NCBI GenBank assembly: GCA_025455205.1
Contig: JALOMZ010000079.1
Location: 1-7,767 of the forward strand
Origin: Chitinophagaceae bacterium
Lineage (GTDB): Bacteria; Bacteroidota; Bacteroidia; Chitinophagales; Chitinophagaceae
Length of the DNA: 7,767 bases
Direction of reading: 5' to 3'
The notes beneath the pieces are model-generated. The model had not been told where the DNA came from. It made no database searches and worked only from the letters and a program-made list of their open reading frames with translations. The position numbers and the translations under genes were made by a program. Each line of letters begins with the position of its first letter. The first letter of the stretch is position 1. Of this stretch, positions 5,868 to 7,767 are shown one piece after another.

Positions 5868-7118
5868 ATGATGAAAAGGTTAGTGTTGATGATGACTGTA
5901 GCCTGGCTGGCTGGCTTCTTCCTGGCATGCAACAATCCGTCGCATGGCAGCCCGGCTCATCGCACTGAATCCATCCGTCGGCTGGATTCGGTGGAGTTGA
6001 AAAACTATAACCAGTCGCTTACTTCCTTCTTCGACTCCCTGCTGCTCCGTTCCGGCTATTTTTCCGGGGGCATCCTGGTGGCCAAAAACGGTCAGGTGCT
6101 CTACGAGTACTATGGCGGCTTTTCCGATGGGGCCAAAACGGAGGCCATAACGCCGGATACCCGCTTTCATGTGGCCTCCACCTCCAAAACCTTCACCAGC
6201 ATTGCCATCTTTCAGCTGGTGCAGCAGGGCAAGGTGAATCTCGACGATTCGTTGCAGGTGTATTTCCCCCTGTTTCCCTATGCAGGCATTACGGTACGCA
6301 ATCTCCTCAACCACAGCAGCGGCCTGCCCAATTACGCCAACCTGTTTCCCTATTACAAATGGGACCAGCAGCGTACCGCTACCAACACCGATGTGCTGCA
6401 TCTTTTTTACGCCAACCGGCCCGGCCTCGAATTCCGCCCCGGCAGCCGTTTCCGGTATTGCAACACCAACTTCGTGCTGCTGGCGCTGATTGTGGAAAAG
6501 GCGAGTGGCCAGTTCTTCCCCGACTATGTACGCGACAGCATATTCCGCCGGGCGGGCATGGACCACAGCTATGTGCTCAACCACCGCAATCCCGGGGCTT
6601 ATATTCCCAGCTGGGATGCCGGCGGACGCTTGTACGAATTCAATTTCCTGGATGCCATTTACGGCGACAAGAATGTATTCACCACCTGCCGCGACCTGCT
6701 GAAATACGACAGCGCCATCCGGGCAGGCACCCTGGTATCCGGAGCCTGGCTGGACAGCGCCTGGACGCCCAATTATGTTGACAAGAAGTACAATGATCCC
6801 ATCGAATACTATGGCCTTGGCTGGCGCCTCAAGGTTTTTGGAGACACCCTGAAAATTCCCTACCACAATGGCTGGTGGCATGGCAACAACGCCGTATTCC
6901 AGCGCCTGGTGGCCGATACCGCCGTGATCATTGTAACCGGTAATCGGTTCACCAACCGCATCTATTCGGCTGCCAAGGCCGCCAATGTGTTCCGGCCCTA
7001 TTACCTGCAGTTTGCCGATGAGCAGGAACTGGAACAGGGACAGTCGGGCCGCAAGCGAACGGTTTCTTCCGCCCGCAAAACAAGCGTACCTTCAAGGGGC
7101 CGTAAAGGCAGAAGGTAA
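5868..7118 (+). CDS. Serine hydrolase, beta-lactamase-like family, probable lipoprotein
   Basis: The mature protein belongs to the class C beta-lactamase/penicillin-binding fold (Pfam Beta-lactamase type), a family covering esterases, D-aminopeptidases, cell-wall peptidases and lactamases; the substrate is not predictable. The catalytic set is visible: S104-T-S-K107 (SxxK), Y197-C-N199 (YxN) and H333-N-G335 (HxG-type third motif in HNGWWHG). HSSGLPNY (149-156) is another family signature. The N-terminus MMKRLVLMMTVAWLAGFFLAC is basic then hydrophobic and ends in a cysteine (C21) with a somewhat atypical lipobox (FLAC), so a membrane-anchored, periplasm-facing or surface lipoprotein is likely. 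I chose ATG 5868 (or 5871) because the signal peptide begins there; ATG 5829 would add 13 residues in front of it. The last 25 or so residues (RKRTVSSARKTSVPSRGRKGRR) form a basic, low-complexity tail beyond the catalytic domain. Nnr follows after 12 bases. Confidence 0.88.
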   Translation: MMKRLVLMMTVAWLAGFFLACNNPSHGSPAHRTESIRRLDSVELKNYNQSLTSFFDSLLLRSGYFSGGILVAKNGQVLYEYYGGFSDGAKTEAITPDTRFHVASTSKTFTSIAIFQLVQQGKVNLDDSLQVYFPLFPYAGITVRNLLNHSSGLPNYANLFPYYKWDQQRTATNTDVLHLFYANRPGLEFRPGSRFRYCNTNFVLLALIVEKASGQFFPDYVRDSIFRRAGMDHSYVLNHRNPGAYIPSWDAGGRLYEFNFLDAIYGDKNVFTTCRDLLKYDSAIRAGTLVSGAWLDSAWTPNYVDKKYNDPIEYYGLGWRLKVFGDTLKIPYHNGWWHGNNAVFQRLVADTAVIIVTGNRFTNRIYSAAKAANVFRPYYLQFADEQELEQGQSGRKRTVSSARKTSVPSRGRKGRR

Positions 7119-7130
7119 GGCTTACAAACT

Positions 7131-7767
7131 ATGGTTGTTTATTCCGCTGCAGACATCCGTGCATGGGATGCATATACCATCCAGCACGAACCCATTGCAT
7201 CCATCGACCTGATGGAGCGCGCAGCCGGGGTGCTGTGCCAGTGGTTCCTCTCGCAATTTGGCACCAACAGGCCCGTGGCCATTTTCTGCGGGCGCGGCAA
7301 CAATGGCGGCGACGGACTGGCCCTGGCCCGCATGCTGCACCAACACGGCTGTCGGGTGTCGGCCTATGCGCTGCTGGGCAGTAATGCCACGCACGATTGG
7401 GAAACCAACCTGCAGCGGCTCACAGCGCTTGTTGGTGATGTGCCGGTTTGGGATCCTTCGCAGGGGATGCCGCCTGTGGATCACCAGGCCATTGTGGTGG
7501 ATGCCCTGCTGGGCACGGGTCTCAATCGCGCGCCGGAGGGTGCTTATGCCCAGGCCATTGATGGCCTCAACAGCCTGCCCAATACCACCATTGCGGTGGA
7601 CCTGCCCAGTGGATTGTTCGCCTATGCGGCAAGTACCCATGACACGGTGGTGAATGCCACCCACACCTGCACTTTCCAGTGCCCCAAGCCCGCCATGTTC
7701 ATGCCGGAAAGCGAAGCTAGTTTGGGTGCCTGGCATGTGCTCGATATTGGCCTGCATCCCGCCTTTC
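7131..7767 (+). CDS. nnr: NAD(P)H-hydrate epimerase, YjeF N-domain (Nnr, 3' partial)
   Basis: The frame is open from ATG 7131 to the window end, giving 212 complete codons. Motifs of the YjeF N-terminal domain are all present: SIDLMERAA (24-32), CGRGNNGGDG (53-62, phosphate and K+ binding), VDALLGTG (123-130, catalytic region), AVDLPSG (155-161) and a late VLDIGL (203-208). This domain interconverts the R and S forms of damaged, hydrated NAD(P)H so that the ADP- or ATP-dependent dehydratase can repair them. In most bacteria it is fused to that C-terminal dehydratase (total about 500 residues). The second half, if present, lies outside this window. The gene starts 12 bases after the hydrolase stop and probably shares its transcript; the two functions have no evident link. 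Confidence 0.93.
   Translation, partial: MVVYSAADIRAWDAYTIQHEPIASIDLMERAAGVLCQWFLSQFGTNRPVAIFCGRGNNGGDGLALARMLHQHGCRVSAYALLGSNATHDWETNLQRLTALVGDVPVWDPSQGMPPVDHQAIVVDALLGTGLNRAPEGAYAQAIDGLNSLPNTTIAVDLPSGLFAYAASTHDTVVNATHTCTFQCPKPAMFMPESEASLGAWHVLDIGLHPAF

Noticed and set aside
5585..5968. 127-codon plus-strand ORF across the serA/hydrolase gap
   Set aside because: It overlaps the serA N-terminus in antisense and the hydrolase signal peptide in another frame, and carries no motif.
5880..6881. 333-codon minus-strand ORF opposite the serine hydrolase
   Set aside because: Shadow frame of a gene with SxxK, YxN and HxG motifs. No promoter or known motif is seen on the minus strand.

Overview
The window looks like chromosomal DNA from a member of the Bacteroidota, probably of the Chitinophaga/Chitinophagaceae type. 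The reasons are a Bacteroidota-style EF-G with the extended insert after the switch I region, a Bacteroidota -33/-7 promoter (TAnnTTTG) in front of it, a DUF6580-like membrane protein tail, a Bacteroidota-style Crp/Fnr regulator, and weak or absent Shine-Dalgarno sequences. Gene content is mostly housekeeping. No transposase, integrase, CRISPR array, rRNA or convincing tRNA is visible.

Layout, left to right. (1) 2-160 is the C-terminal end of a membrane protein, closed by a strong terminator. (2) 374-2496 is fusA (EF-G) with its own promoter and terminator. Its first 11 codons (374-406) are out of frame with the remaining 684 codons (442-2496). The nine residues that should lie between the two parts, which are the G1/P-loop of the GTPase, are missing. 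Comparison with the conserved family N-terminus implies a 28-base deletion. This is the most striking feature of the window. (3) 2612-3274 encodes a Crp/Fnr-family regulator. (4) 3275-3656 is a 382-base non-coding stretch holding two copies of a perfect palindromic motif of Fnr/DNR-operator type (TTGACA-TT-TGTCAA), a large nested hairpin and several terminator-like structures. (5) 3657-4385 encodes a PolB-like DEDDy 3'-5' exonuclease. (6) 4445-5680, on the minus strand and convergent with the exonuclease gene, encodes D-3-phosphoglycerate dehydrogenase (SerA) with a C-terminal ACT domain. (7) 5868-7118, divergent from serA, encodes a probable lipoprotein of the serine beta-lactamase-like hydrolase family. 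(8) 7131 to the window end is the N-terminal part of a NAD(P)H-hydrate epimerase (YjeF N-domain/Nnr), 12 bases behind the hydrolase and probably co-transcribed with it.

Functionally the genes do not form one pathway: translation elongation (fusA), transcription control (Crp/Fnr), nucleic-acid processing (exonuclease), serine biosynthesis (serA), an envelope hydrolase, and metabolite repair (Nnr). The two points most worth following are the G1-less fusA, and the pair of palindromes beside the Crp/Fnr gene. The second palindrome sits about 85-125 bases before a terminator with no protein gene between, so an operator-controlled small RNA is possible.
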